Assembly: GCA_001321835.1 (NCBI GenBank)
Contig: JPUR01000224.1
Coordinates: 1 to 22,306, forward strand
Reading direction: 5' to 3'
Source: Marinosulfonomonas sp. PRT-SC04
Lineage (GTDB): Bacteria; Pseudomonadota; Alphaproteobacteria; Rhodobacterales; Rhodobacteraceae
DNA: 22,306 nucleotides
Shown: piece by piece, positions 7,187-15,800 of the stretch
Position numbering within the stretch: the first letter of the stretch is position 1
Layout of the letters: every line of letters begins with the position of its first letter
The notes under the pieces: generated by a model
Told to the model about the DNA's origin: nothing
Databases searched by the model: none
What the model saw: only the letters and a program-made list of their open reading frames with translations
Position numbers and translations under genes: made by a program

Positions 7187-7215
7187 TTTATACCCAAACT
7201 TTACCGCCCCGCCAA
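7187..7215 (-). promoter_or_regulatory. sigma70-type promoter of the candidate small RNA
   Basis: On the minus strand TTGGCG (complement of 7210-7215) lies 17 bp from TATAAA (complement of 7187-7192). The -10 matches consensus at five of six positions. It fires away from the solute-binding-protein gene at 7295. A weak plus-strand counterpart (TTGAAC at 7225-7230, TACGTT at 7248-7253, 17-bp spacing) could serve that gene. Confidence 0.6.
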
Positions 7216-7294
7216 GCAAAAAGTTTGAACTGGCGCAATTTCCCCGTTACGTTATCAGGCAAGCTTTAAAGGAACTTGAGGGATTGTTGCTAAA

Positions 7295-9112
7295 ATGAGA
7301 TCAGTTAATTTCCAATACGTCACCGCGATGATCACTGGTATCGCCGCGATTCTAGCCACCGGATTCGCAAACGCTGCCCCCCAGCATGGCATAGCTATGT
7401 ATGGCACCCCCGCCCTACCACAGGATTTTGTGTCCCTACCCTACGCCAACCCCGACGCGCCAAAAGGTGGCCGGATTGTTCTGGGTCAGTCCGGCAGCTT
7501 TGATTCTCTGAACCCGTTGATCCTAAAAGGCCGCGCACCTTGGCAGCTCAGATACCTCGCCTACGAGAGCCTCATGGGTAGAAATTACGACGAGCCATTC
7601 TCGCTATACGGGCTTTTGGCCGAATCGGTGGAAACCGACGCGAATCGTACATGGGTTGAGTTTACCTTGCGTAAAGAGGCGCGGTTCTCGGATGGCAGCC
7701 CCGTCACCATAGAAGATGTGCTGTGGTCCTATGAAACTTTGGGCACCATTGGCCACCCGCGTTATTTGGGGACATGGGGCAAAGTCGAAAAGATGGAGGC
7801 GACAGGCCCCCATAAGATCCGCTTCACCTTCAACACCGAGGATCGCGAATTGGCGCTGATCATCGGCATGCGGCCAATCTTGAAAAAGGCGCAATGGGCC
7901 GGCAAAGATTTCGCCGCCTCATCCTTGCAAGCCCCGATCACCACCGCCCCCTATGTGATCGGTGATTTTGAGCCGGGACGTTATCTGGTGCTGGATCGCA
8001 ACCCTGACTATTGGGGCAAGGATCTGCCGTTTCGTCGTGGCACCAACAATCTGGACCAAATCCGGCTGGAGTTTTTCGCCGACAAAGGTGTGAAATTCGA
8101 GGCCTTTAAGGCTGGCGAAGTTGATCTGATGCGCGAGGCCAATGCCTCTAAGTGGGAAACGCTGTATGATTTTCCCGCGGCCCGCAGTGGTGATGTGGTC
8201 AAATCAGTGATCCCGCATCAGCGCCCAACCGGCATCAACGGGCTGGTGATGAACACCCGCAATCCGATATTTGCCGATTGGCGGGTGCGCGAGGCGTTCA
8301 TGCTGGTGTTCAATTATGAGTTTATCAGCCAGACGGTGAATGGTGCGGCCCAACCTCGGATCAGTTCGTATTTTTCAAATTCGGTTCTGGGGCTACACGC
8401 AGGCGCTGCCACGGGGCAAACGGCTGATCTTCTGGCGCCGTATGCAGCGGATCTGACCCCGGCCACGCTGACAGGTTACACCCTGCCGGTTTCAGATGGC
8501 AGCGAGCGCAATCGCAAGAATATCCGCAAGGCGATGGGGCTGTTGCTGCAGGCTGGATGGGACATTGAAAACGGTGTGATGCAGAACGCCGACGGGGTGC
8601 CATTGCGCCTTGAAATCCTGCTGAAACAGGGCGCGGGCGAGGTGCAAACCATTGTCGACATCTATGTTCAATCACTAAAACGGCTGGGCATTCAGCCCTT
8701 GGTCACCGTGGTCGACAAGGCGCAATATAAGGAGCGCACCAACAATTACGATTTCGATATGGCGCATTATACCCGTGGCATGTCGCTGTCTCCGGGCAAC
8801 GAGCAGCTGCTCTATTGGGGCGCACACGGCGTCACCCAACCCGGCACCCGCAACTGGATGGGGATGAATTCGCCCGCCGCCGAGGCGATGATTGATCATA
8901 TGGTCAATGCCGCGGACCAAGACGGCTTTCGCGCCGCCACCCGTGCGCTGGATCGGGTGCTGACGGCAGGGCGGTATGTGATCCCGTTTTGGGCGGCTGG
9001 CCCGTCGCGGATTGCTCATAAAAAATCGTTACATTTCCCTGCGGAACATCTGCCAATGTATGGAGACTGGATCGGGTTTCTGCCGGATGTCTGGTGGTTT
9101 GAAGGCGAATAA
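7295..9112 (+). CDS. ABC-type peptide/opine transporter, family-5 periplasmic substrate-binding protein (YejA-like)
   Basis: A 605-residue secreted protein with signal peptide at residues 1-27 (cleavage near FANA/APQ). The mature start HGIAMYGTPALPQDFVSLPYANPDAPKGG resembles the YejA branch of SBP_bac_5 proteins, which bind oligopeptides such as microcin C or murein peptides for ABC import. Further family features are GSFDSLNPLILKG, the ligand-gate region FTLRKEARFSDGSPVTIEDVLWSYE, and the C-terminal WMGMNSPAAEAMIDHMV. Length is typical of the YejA group. No permease or ATPase genes lie next to it, so it either works with a transporter encoded elsewhere or is an orphan. A GAGGG lies 12 nt before the ATG, longer spacing than usual; no better in-frame start is visible. 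Confidence 0.9.
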   Translation: MRSVNFQYVTAMITGIAAILATGFANAAPQHGIAMYGTPALPQDFVSLPYANPDAPKGGRIVLGQSGSFDSLNPLILKGRAPWQLRYLAYESLMGRNYDEPFSLYGLLAESVETDANRTWVEFTLRKEARFSDGSPVTIEDVLWSYETLGTIGHPRYLGTWGKVEKMEATGPHKIRFTFNTEDRELALIIGMRPILKKAQWAGKDFAASSLQAPITTAPYVIGDFEPGRYLVLDRNPDYWGKDLPFRRGTNNLDQIRLEFFADKGVKFEAFKAGEVDLMREANASKWETLYDFPAARSGDVVKSVIPHQRPTGINGLVMNTRNPIFADWRVREAFMLVFNYEFISQTVNGAAQPRISSYFSNSVLGLHAGAATGQTADLLAPYAADLTPATLTGYTLPVSDGSERNRKNIRKAMGLLLQAGWDIENGVMQNADGVPLRLEILLKQGAGEVQTIVDIYVQSLKRLGIQPLVTVVDKAQYKERTNNYDFDMAHYTRGMSLSPGNEQLLYWGAHGVTQPGTRNWMGMNSPAAEAMIDHMVNAADQDGFRAATRALDRVLTAGRYVIPFWAAGPSRIAHKKSLHFPAEHLPMYGDWIGFLPDVWWFEGE

Positions 9113-9156
9113 TGAATTTGGGTCGTTTGACTTTATGACTGATAATCTGGCTGGAT

Positions 9157-9285
9157 ATGAAAACATATTCAGCCAGATTGGGCGGCATCACATTGGCCCA
9201 CATCCTGATGTTTATTATCATGCAAATCATCGGTTTGGCGCTGGCGGCGCTGATCCTGCCGCTATTGTTTGACGACCAAGGCTAA
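9157..9285 (+). CDS. Predicted small single-pass membrane protein, 42 residues
   Basis: Between the peptide-binding protein and the acyl-CoA ligase an ATG at 9157 opens 42 codons to TAA at 9283-9285. The product starts MKTYSARLGGITLAHILMF, continues with a long hydrophobic run (about residues 9-38, rich in Ile, Leu, Ala), and ends LLFDDQG. That is a basic N-terminus, one membrane helix and an acidic tail, consistent with an inner-membrane peptide. It fits the gap neatly, 44 nt after the upstream stop and 39 nt before the next start. The ribosome-binding site is poor (GGCTGGAT). I do not recognise a family. It could also be a chance hydrophobic ORF. Confidence 0.4.
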   Translation: MKTYSARLGGITLAHILMFIIMQIIGLALAALILPLLFDDQG

Positions 9286-9324
9286 CCCCTTGCACCACGG
9301 CCCGCTTGCCCGTAGCAAAGTCCC

Positions 9325-10845
9325 ATGGCATCAATCTTCAATCAAGGCCCACCAGCGCCCTGCCCGCATCCATTTAACATGGCGGGGTATGTGCTGAACT
9401 GCGCCCCCGCCTTGGCCGATAAAATCGCGCTGTCCGTTGTCGGCTCAAATGGCCAAGACGACTGGTCCTATGCTGAAATTGAGCGCGCCGTGCGTGGTTG
9501 TGCCACCGGATTGCTGCAAATGGGCCTAAAGCCTGGTGATCGTATTTTAATGCGGCTGGGCAATACGCCGGAATTCCCGATCCTGTTTTTGGCCGCGATC
9601 ACCGCTGGCCTCGTGCCAGTGCCAACCTCAAATCAGTTGACCACGGTTGAGGTTGATAAAATCTGCAAAGATTTGTCGCCAGCGCTGATTGTGGCGGATG
9701 ATGGGATTTCAATGCCATCGGGTGCGCCCTGTCCGGTGCTTGATGCCAAAACCCTACAACAGTTTCACAGCTTGCCACCGGCAGATTACCAAACCGGCGA
9801 TCCCGAGCGTCTGGCCTATATCATCTACACCTCCGGCACCTCTGGCCAATCACGCGCCGTGTGTCACGCGCACCGTGCGATCTGGGCGCGCCGGATGATG
9901 CTGACCGGCTGGTATGGCATGACCGCACATGACCGAATTTTGCACGCGGGCTCCTTTAACTGGACCTATACATTGGGCACCGGATTGATGGACCCGTGGA
10001 CCATCGGGGCCACCGCGCTGATCCCTGCCCCCGAGGTAACGCCCGCCCAATTACCAGCCCTTCTGACCCAGCACAAAGCCAGCATTTTCGCCGCCGCCCC
10101 CGGGGTGTACCGCCAAATGTTGAAAACCGATTTCGCCGCGATCCCGTCCCTGCGCCACGGGTTATCAGCCGGTGAAAAGCTGCCGGATTCTGTGCGCGAT
10201 GGCTGGAATGCCGCCACCGGCACCCAGATTTTTGAAGCCTACGGCATGTCCGAATGCTCCACCTTTATCTCGGGCAGCCCCGCACACCCTGCCCCGCATG
10301 GCGCATCCGGCTATCCCCAAACCGGCCGCCGCGTTGCCATTCTGGGGGACGCTGGCGTCGCCGTACCTTATGATACTGCAGGCGTTTTGGCCATTCACCG
10401 CGATGACCCCGGTCTGATGTTGGGCTATTTGGATGCCGCCGAGGAAACCGCCACCAAGTACAGTGGCGAGTGGTTTTTAACCGGCGACACCTGCAAAATG
10501 GCCGTTGATGGTGCGATCAGCTATCTGGGCCGCGACGATGATATGATGAATGCGGGCGGCTTTCGGGTCTCGCCGCTGGAGGTTGAAGCGGCGATGGCCA
10601 CCCACCCTGACATCCATGAAATCGCCGTGGTCGAAGTCACGGTTAAGGCCGACACCACGGTGATCGCCGCCTTCTACACCTCGGACAAACCACTGGATGA
10701 GGCCATGCTGGCAGAGTTCGCCAAAAAACAACTGGCGCGCTATAAAACGCCGCGTATATTCACCCGGATAGACAGTCTGCCCAAAGGCGCCAACGGCAAG
10801 CTGTTGCGCCGCCATTTACGCAAAACCTATGAGGCCAATTCGTGA
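9325..10845 (+). CDS. AMP-forming acyl/aryl-CoA ligase (ANL superfamily)
   Basis: A 506-residue adenylate-forming enzyme that would activate a carboxylic acid as acyl-AMP and then as CoA thioester. The motif order is complete: P-loop YTSGTSGQSRAV (168-179), YGMSE (306-310), EWFLTGD (382-388), hinge/arginine motif GRDDDMMNAGGFRVSPLEVE (402-421), and C-terminal NGK with the catalytic Lys492. The P-loop deviates from the usual TSGTTGxPKG: the Pro-Lys-Gly positions read Ser-Arg-Ala. The hinge and GGFRVSPLEVE part resembles benzoate-CoA-ligase-like enzymes, but the substrate cannot be named. No Shine-Dalgarno sequence is evident before ATG 9325. The stop overlaps the GTG start of the next gene by 4 bp (GTGA), suggesting coupled translation. 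Confidence 0.88.
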   Translation: MASIFNQGPPAPCPHPFNMAGYVLNCAPALADKIALSVVGSNGQDDWSYAEIERAVRGCATGLLQMGLKPGDRILMRLGNTPEFPILFLAAITAGLVPVPTSNQLTTVEVDKICKDLSPALIVADDGISMPSGAPCPVLDAKTLQQFHSLPPADYQTGDPERLAYIIYTSGTSGQSRAVCHAHRAIWARRMMLTGWYGMTAHDRILHAGSFNWTYTLGTGLMDPWTIGATALIPAPEVTPAQLPALLTQHKASIFAAAPGVYRQMLKTDFAAIPSLRHGLSAGEKLPDSVRDGWNAATGTQIFEAYGMSECSTFISGSPAHPAPHGASGYPQTGRRVAILGDAGVAVPYDTAGVLAIHRDDPGLMLGYLDAAEETATKYSGEWFLTGDTCKMAVDGAISYLGRDDDMMNAGGFRVSPLEVEAAMATHPDIHEIAVVEVTVKADTTVIAAFYTSDKPLDEAMLAEFAKKQLARYKTPRIFTRIDSLPKGANGKLLRRHLRKTYEANS

Positions 10846-11519
10846 TCAAACTTGATATCATTTCCGACCCGATCTGCCCGTGGTGCTATATTGGCAAAAC
10901 CCATCTGGACCGTGCTTTGGCGGCCCACCCCGACCATCCGTTCACCGTTGAATGGCACCCCTATCAGCTTAATCCAGATATGGTGGCAGGTGGCATGGAG
11001 CGGCGCGAATATCTGGAGCTGAAGTTCGGCGGCCAAGAGGCTGCGCTGAAGGTTTATGGCGAGATTGCCAAAAAGGCCGAGGAAACCGGTTTGCAGATTG
11101 ATTTCGCGGCGATCAAAACCACGCCAAACACCATGAATGCGCATCGTTTGATCCATTGGGCGGGCCTTGAGGAGCACCAAGATGCTGTGGTTTCCGCCCT
11201 GTTCAAAGCCTACTTTGTTGAGGGCCGTGATATTGGCGATACTGGCGTTTTGTGCAACATCGCCAGCGAAAATGGCATGAGCGCCGATATGGTCGAGCGT
11301 CTGCTGGCCACCGATGCCGATATGGACGATATCCGCGCCCGCGATGCCCACAGTCGCAAAATGGGTGTCAGCGGGGTGCCGACCTTTATTTTGAACAATG
11401 AATCCGTGTTGAGTGGCGCGCAGGCCCCCGAAACTTGGGGCCAAGTGATTGTCGAGCTGACTGAGCGAAACGAGCTGGATGCTGAGGGTAACGACACGGT
11501 TGAAGATGTGGCCGAGTGA
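10842..11519 (+). CDS. FrnE/DsbA-family thiol oxidoreductase
   Basis: A 225-residue cytoplasmic thioredoxin-fold protein with an inserted helical domain, as in the FrnE and 2-hydroxychromene-2-carboxylate-isomerase branch of the DsbA superfamily. The redox motif is CPWC (Cys12-Cys15) right after beta strand 1, and the cis-proline is in GVSGVPTFI (Pro180). The helical-domain segment TPNTMNAHRL (94-103) is typical of the FrnE group. No signal peptide is present. The gene starts with GTG inside the stop of the upstream CoA ligase (GTGA), so the two are probably translated together. Whether they share a pathway or only a transcript is unknown. The family's physiological substrates are poorly defined. 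Confidence 0.88.
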   Translation: MIKLDIISDPICPWCYIGKTHLDRALAAHPDHPFTVEWHPYQLNPDMVAGGMERREYLELKFGGQEAALKVYGEIAKKAEETGLQIDFAAIKTTPNTMNAHRLIHWAGLEEHQDAVVSALFKAYFVEGRDIGDTGVLCNIASENGMSADMVERLLATDADMDDIRARDAHSRKMGVSGVPTFILNNESVLSGAQAPETWGQVIVELTERNELDAEGNDTVEDVAE

Positions 11520-11565
11520 CACCAAACTAACATTTCTGCAAATGAGAATCCTACAGGCGTAATTA

Positions 11566-12729
11566 ATGAAATCCCCACAAATCCCCTTGAAAAAACCCGA
11601 ATTTGTCGCCCTGATGGCGATGTCATTTGCCACCATCGCGTTCTCGATAGACTCGATGCTGCCCTCGTTGCCAGAAATTGGTGCCGCGTTAACGCCGGAT
11701 AATTTGAACCGCGCACAACTGGTCTTGACCAGCTTTGTTCTGGGCATGGGGTTGGGGACTTTTTTCACCGGCCCACTGTCTGATACCTTCGGGCGGCGAC
11801 CCGTGTTGTTGGGCGGATTTGTGATCTACATGATCGCCTCGATCTGGGCGATGATGGCCGGATCATTGGAAATGTTGCTGGCGGCGCGGATGCTGCAAGG
11901 CATTGGCGTGGCGGGCCCACGGGTGGTGGCAATGGCGGTGATCCGAGACCAGTATTCAGGTCGGCAAATGGCGCAATTGATGTCCTTTGTGATGATGGTG
12001 TTCACGCTGGTGCCGGCCTTTGCGCCCAGCCTTGGGGCGCTGATCATCGCGGTGGTTGGCTGGCGTGGATTGTTCGGGGCGTTCGTGTTGTTTGCGCTGA
12101 TCAACGGCACTTGGTTTGCCCTGCGCCAACCCGAAACCCTGCCGCCAGAATCGCGCCGTGAATTTCGGGCCTCGGTGCTGTGGTCGGGCGTCAAAGAAGT
12201 TCTGTCAAACCGCACGGTGCGGGTGACGATTTTCGTACAAACATTGATTATGGGAGCCTTGTTTTCGATGTTGTCATCGGTTCAGCAGCTGTTTGATATC
12301 ACCTTCGGACAGGGGGATAATTTCCCGCTGTGGTTCGGCTTGGTGGCCATCATGGCGGGCGGCGCTGGGGTTGTGAACGCGTCACTGGTGATCCGTCTGG
12401 GAATGCGCTTGTTGATCCGCGCAACACTGGCGGTGCAGATTGTTATGTCAGGCGTTATGATCTGCCTTTTGGGCTTGGGTATCATGCCCGAGGTGGTTTA
12501 TTTCCCGCTGTTTATACTGTGGATGACCTCGGTGTTCTTCATGGTGGGCATGACGCTGGGAAATCTGAACGCCCTCGCGCTGGAGCCAATGGGACATATT
12601 GCAGGGATGGCGGCCTCGGTGGCCAGCTCAATCTCAACGGTGTTGGCGGTGGTGATCGCAGTTCCGGTCGGGTTGGCGTTTAACGGCACCCCGTTACCCC
12701 TCGCCATCGGGGTATTTGCTGCGTGGTAG
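11566..12729 (+). CDS. Bcr/CflA-type MFS multidrug exporter, C-terminus frameshifted
   Basis: 387 residues are in frame. It is a 12-helix major-facilitator drug:proton antiporter of the Bcr/CflA (DHA1) group, with a start like FVALMAMSFATIAFSIDSMLPSLP, the loop 2-3 motif GPLSDTFGRRPV (69-80) and helix-5-like LVPAFAPSLGALI. The frame closes early with ...AIGVFAAW at TAG 12727-12729, in the middle of what should be helix 12. Reading one base back from there (codons from 12723) gives VVVALGLMHLIRHEPQT and a TAG at 12774-12776, an entirely natural helix-12 end. A single missing base around 12720-12725 explains this. It may be a real mutation or a sequencing error. Loss of half of the last helix could impair folding. 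The original gene would have run to 12776, followed by the terminator at 12784-12827. Confidence 0.85.
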   Translation: MKSPQIPLKKPEFVALMAMSFATIAFSIDSMLPSLPEIGAALTPDNLNRAQLVLTSFVLGMGLGTFFTGPLSDTFGRRPVLLGGFVIYMIASIWAMMAGSLEMLLAARMLQGIGVAGPRVVAMAVIRDQYSGRQMAQLMSFVMMVFTLVPAFAPSLGALIIAVVGWRGLFGAFVLFALINGTWFALRQPETLPPESRREFRASVLWSGVKEVLSNRTVRVTIFVQTLIMGALFSMLSSVQQLFDITFGQGDNFPLWFGLVAIMAGGAGVVNASLVIRLGMRLLIRATLAVQIVMSGVMICLLGLGIMPEVVYFPLFILWMTSVFFMVGMTLGNLNALALEPMGHIAGMAASVASSISTVLAVVIAVPVGLAFNGTPLPLAIGVFAAW

Positions 12730-12783
12730 TCGCGCTGGGGTTGATGCATTTGATCCGCCACGAGCCACAAACCTAGCGGCCTT

Positions 12784-12827
12784 CAGCAAGGTAAATTCAG
12801 CGCCTACTTTGCCTTGCTGGCTTTTTT
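12784..12827 (+). terminator. Intrinsic terminator of the MFS gene, overlapping the mfd 3' end
   Basis: CAGCAAGGTAAA (12784-12795) pairs with TTTGCCTTGCTG (12808-12819), 12 bp including one G-U. The loop is 12 nt, and GC then six T (12822-12827) follow. The second arm and T run lie inside the mfd coding sequence on the other strand, where they encode the Lys/Ala-rich last residues (AEKKASKAK). The opposite strand lacks a T run, so it acts on rightward transcripts only. Confidence 0.75.
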
Positions 12828-15800
12828 CTCGGCAATCACTTTTTGTGCCAGATCGCGGGCGATCGCGTATGCGCCTTTGACCTTGTCAGCGGCCTTGCTC
12901 CAGTCACGCTTAATTACGATCTTGTTGCCCTTAACCTTAGCCATGCCGCGCTCGGCCTCGATGAATTCAACCAAGCCAAGGGGCGAGGCAAATTTATCAT
13001 TGTGGAACTGGATCACGGCGCCTTTAGGCCCCGCATCCAGCCGCGAAATTCCGGCGCGTTTACACATGCCTTTGATCCGAACCACCAACAGCAGTGAGTT
13101 CACTTCTTTGGGCAAGGTTCCAAAACGGTCAATCAATTCCGCCGCAAAACCTTCCAACTCGACCTTGGAATGCAAGGTGGAAAGCCGACGATACAGCCCC
13201 AAACGCACATCCAGATCCGGCACATATTTTTCTGGAATCAGCACCGGCACCCCGAGGTTAATCACCGGCGCCCATTTGCCGCCATCCTCAGGCATGCCAA
13301 TCTCGCCGGAGCGAATTTTGCCAATCGCCTCCTCCAGCATCTGTTGATACAATTCATAACCAACTTCGCGCATCTGACCTGATTGTTCCTCGCCCAGCAG
13401 GTTGCCAGCCCCACGAATATCCAGATCTTGGGACGCTAGAGTGAAGCCCGCCCCCAGCGAATCTAGGCTCGCCAACACCCGCAAACGTTTTTGCGCGGTG
13501 GCGGTGATCGGCGTGCGCGGTTTGGTGGTCATATAGGCATAGGCGCGGATTTTTGAACGACCAACCCGACCCCTGATTTGATAGAGCTGCGAGAGACCAA
13601 ACATATCGGCGCGGTGCACAATCATCGTGTTGGCTGTTGGAATATCCAAACCGGATTCAACGATGGTGGTGGCCAGCAGCACGTCATATTTACCGTCATA
13701 AAACCCGTTCATCCGCTCGTCCAGTTCGCCGGCGGCCATTTGACCATGCACCACGACATAACTGACTTCCGGCACCTGATCGGTAAGGAAAGCCTCAATT
13801 TCGGGTAAATCTTTGATGCGCGGCACCACGTAAAATGATTGCCCGCCACGGTAATGTTCACGCAATAACCCCTCGCGCAAGGTCACCCCGTCAAATTCGG
13901 AAACGTAAGTTCGAATGGCCAAACGATCCACCGGCGGGGTGCCGATGATGCTCAAATCCCGAACGCCTGACAGCGACATTTGCAAGGTGCGCGGGATCGG
14001 CGTGGCGGTTAAGGTTAACACATGCACATCAGAGCGCATTTCCTTCAGGCGTTCCTTATGGGTGACGCCAAAGCGCTGTTCCTCGTCAATCACCAGCAGG
14101 CCGAGGTTCTCGAATTTGACCGACTTGGCCAGCAACGCATGGGTGCCAATGACAATATCAACGGTGCCACGCGCCATGCCTTCGCGGGTCAGATTGGCCT
14201 CACGGGTGCTGACAAAACGCGACAGCTGGCCAATGTTGATCGGAAAACCTCGGAACCGCTCGACGAAAGATTTGAAATGCTGGCGCACCAGCAATGTGGT
14301 CGGCGCGATCACCGCCACCTGATGGCCGGACATTGCGGCGACAAAAGCGGCCCGCATTGCCACCTCGGTTTTGCCAAAGCCAACATCACCACAGATCAAA
14401 CGATCCATCGGATGACCCGAGGCCATGTCGCCCAAAACATCCTCGATCGCAGACATCTGGTCGTCGGTTTCCTGATAGGGGAACCGCGCACAAAAAGCCT
14501 CCCAAGCGTGGTGCTCAGCCTCCATCACCGTGGCGGTGCGCAAGGCCCGTTCTGCCGCCAGACGGATCAGTTTTTCCGCCACCTCGCGGATGCGTTCCTT
14601 CAGCATGGCCTTTTTCGCCTGCCAAGCACCGCCGCCTAATTTGTCCAGCAAACCCTGCTCATGACCATATTTCGACAGCAATTCGATATTTTCAACCGGC
14701 AGGAACAACCGGTCACCACCAGCATATTCCAGCGCGATACATTCATGCGCCGCCCCCATCGCGGCGATGGTCTCAAGCCCTTTGTAAACCCCGACGCCGT
14801 GGTCAACATGCACAATCAAATCGCCCACCGACAGGCTTTGGGTTTCGGTCAGAAAATTCTCGGCCCGACGTTTGCGACGCGGCCCACGGATCAGACGATC
14901 GCCCAGCACATCCTGCTCGGAAATCACCGTGATGCCATTGCCGGTAAAGCCGTGTTCCAGCGCCCAGACCACCAGGTTAAGCCCCGTGCCAATGTCGCGC
15001 ACATCCTTGATTTGGCGCAGACCAATCTGGCCTTCATCCTCCAACAAGCCGGTTAAACGTTCGCGCGCACCTTCGGAATAACTGGCGACAATCACAGGGC
15101 CGTCAGGTTTTTTTACATTAATATAGTCTGATAACTCTTTGAAAAGATTAACGTCTTGGAGCTGTCTCTCTGGTGAGAAATTGCGCCCGATCCGTCCGCC
15201 GCCATCCATCACCCCCAGTCCAGTGCTTTGGGGCAGCGGATTGAGCTGGATCACCCGATGCGGTTTGATCGCTTTGGTGAAGGCCGCGTCATTCAGATAC
15301 AAAAGCTCCGGCGGGCACGGTTTATAAACCGTATCCATCCGGTTTTTGGCCGACATCGCTTCGCGGCGGGTGTCATATTGATCGTCAATCGACTCCCAAC
15401 GCGACAGCCGCGCTGCGGTGTTTTGATCATCCATCACCAGCGAGGCATCGGGCAGATAATCAAACAGGGTTTCCAGGTTTTCGTGGAAAAATGGCAACCA
15501 ATGTTCGGCACCCTGATGTTTGCGCCCCGCAGAAACCGCCTCATAGAGCGGATCATCAAAGCCCGCCGCGCCAAACTCAACGCGGTAGTTTTGCCGAAAC
15601 CGCGCAATCGCCGCCTCGTCCATGATGATTTCCGACACGGGCGCCAGCTCGACACGGGTCAGTTTTTCGGTGGTGCGCTGGGTGGCAGGGTCAAAATGCC
15701 GTGCGCCGTCCAGCACATCGCCAAACAGATCAAGCCGCACCGGACCACCTTTGCCGCCTGTCGACAGCGGTGGATAGATATCGATAATACCGCCGCGAAT

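Noticed and set aside
10827..11768. Minus-strand ORF (313 codons) opposite the FrnE-like gene and the MFS start
   Set aside because: It is antisense to two well-supported genes with clear motifs and has no recognisable domain or ribosome-binding site.
12716..12730. Programmed -1 frameshift in the MFS gene
   Set aside because: There is no slippery heptamer and no downstream stimulatory structure close by, and the family does not use frameshifting. An indel or sequencing error is simpler.
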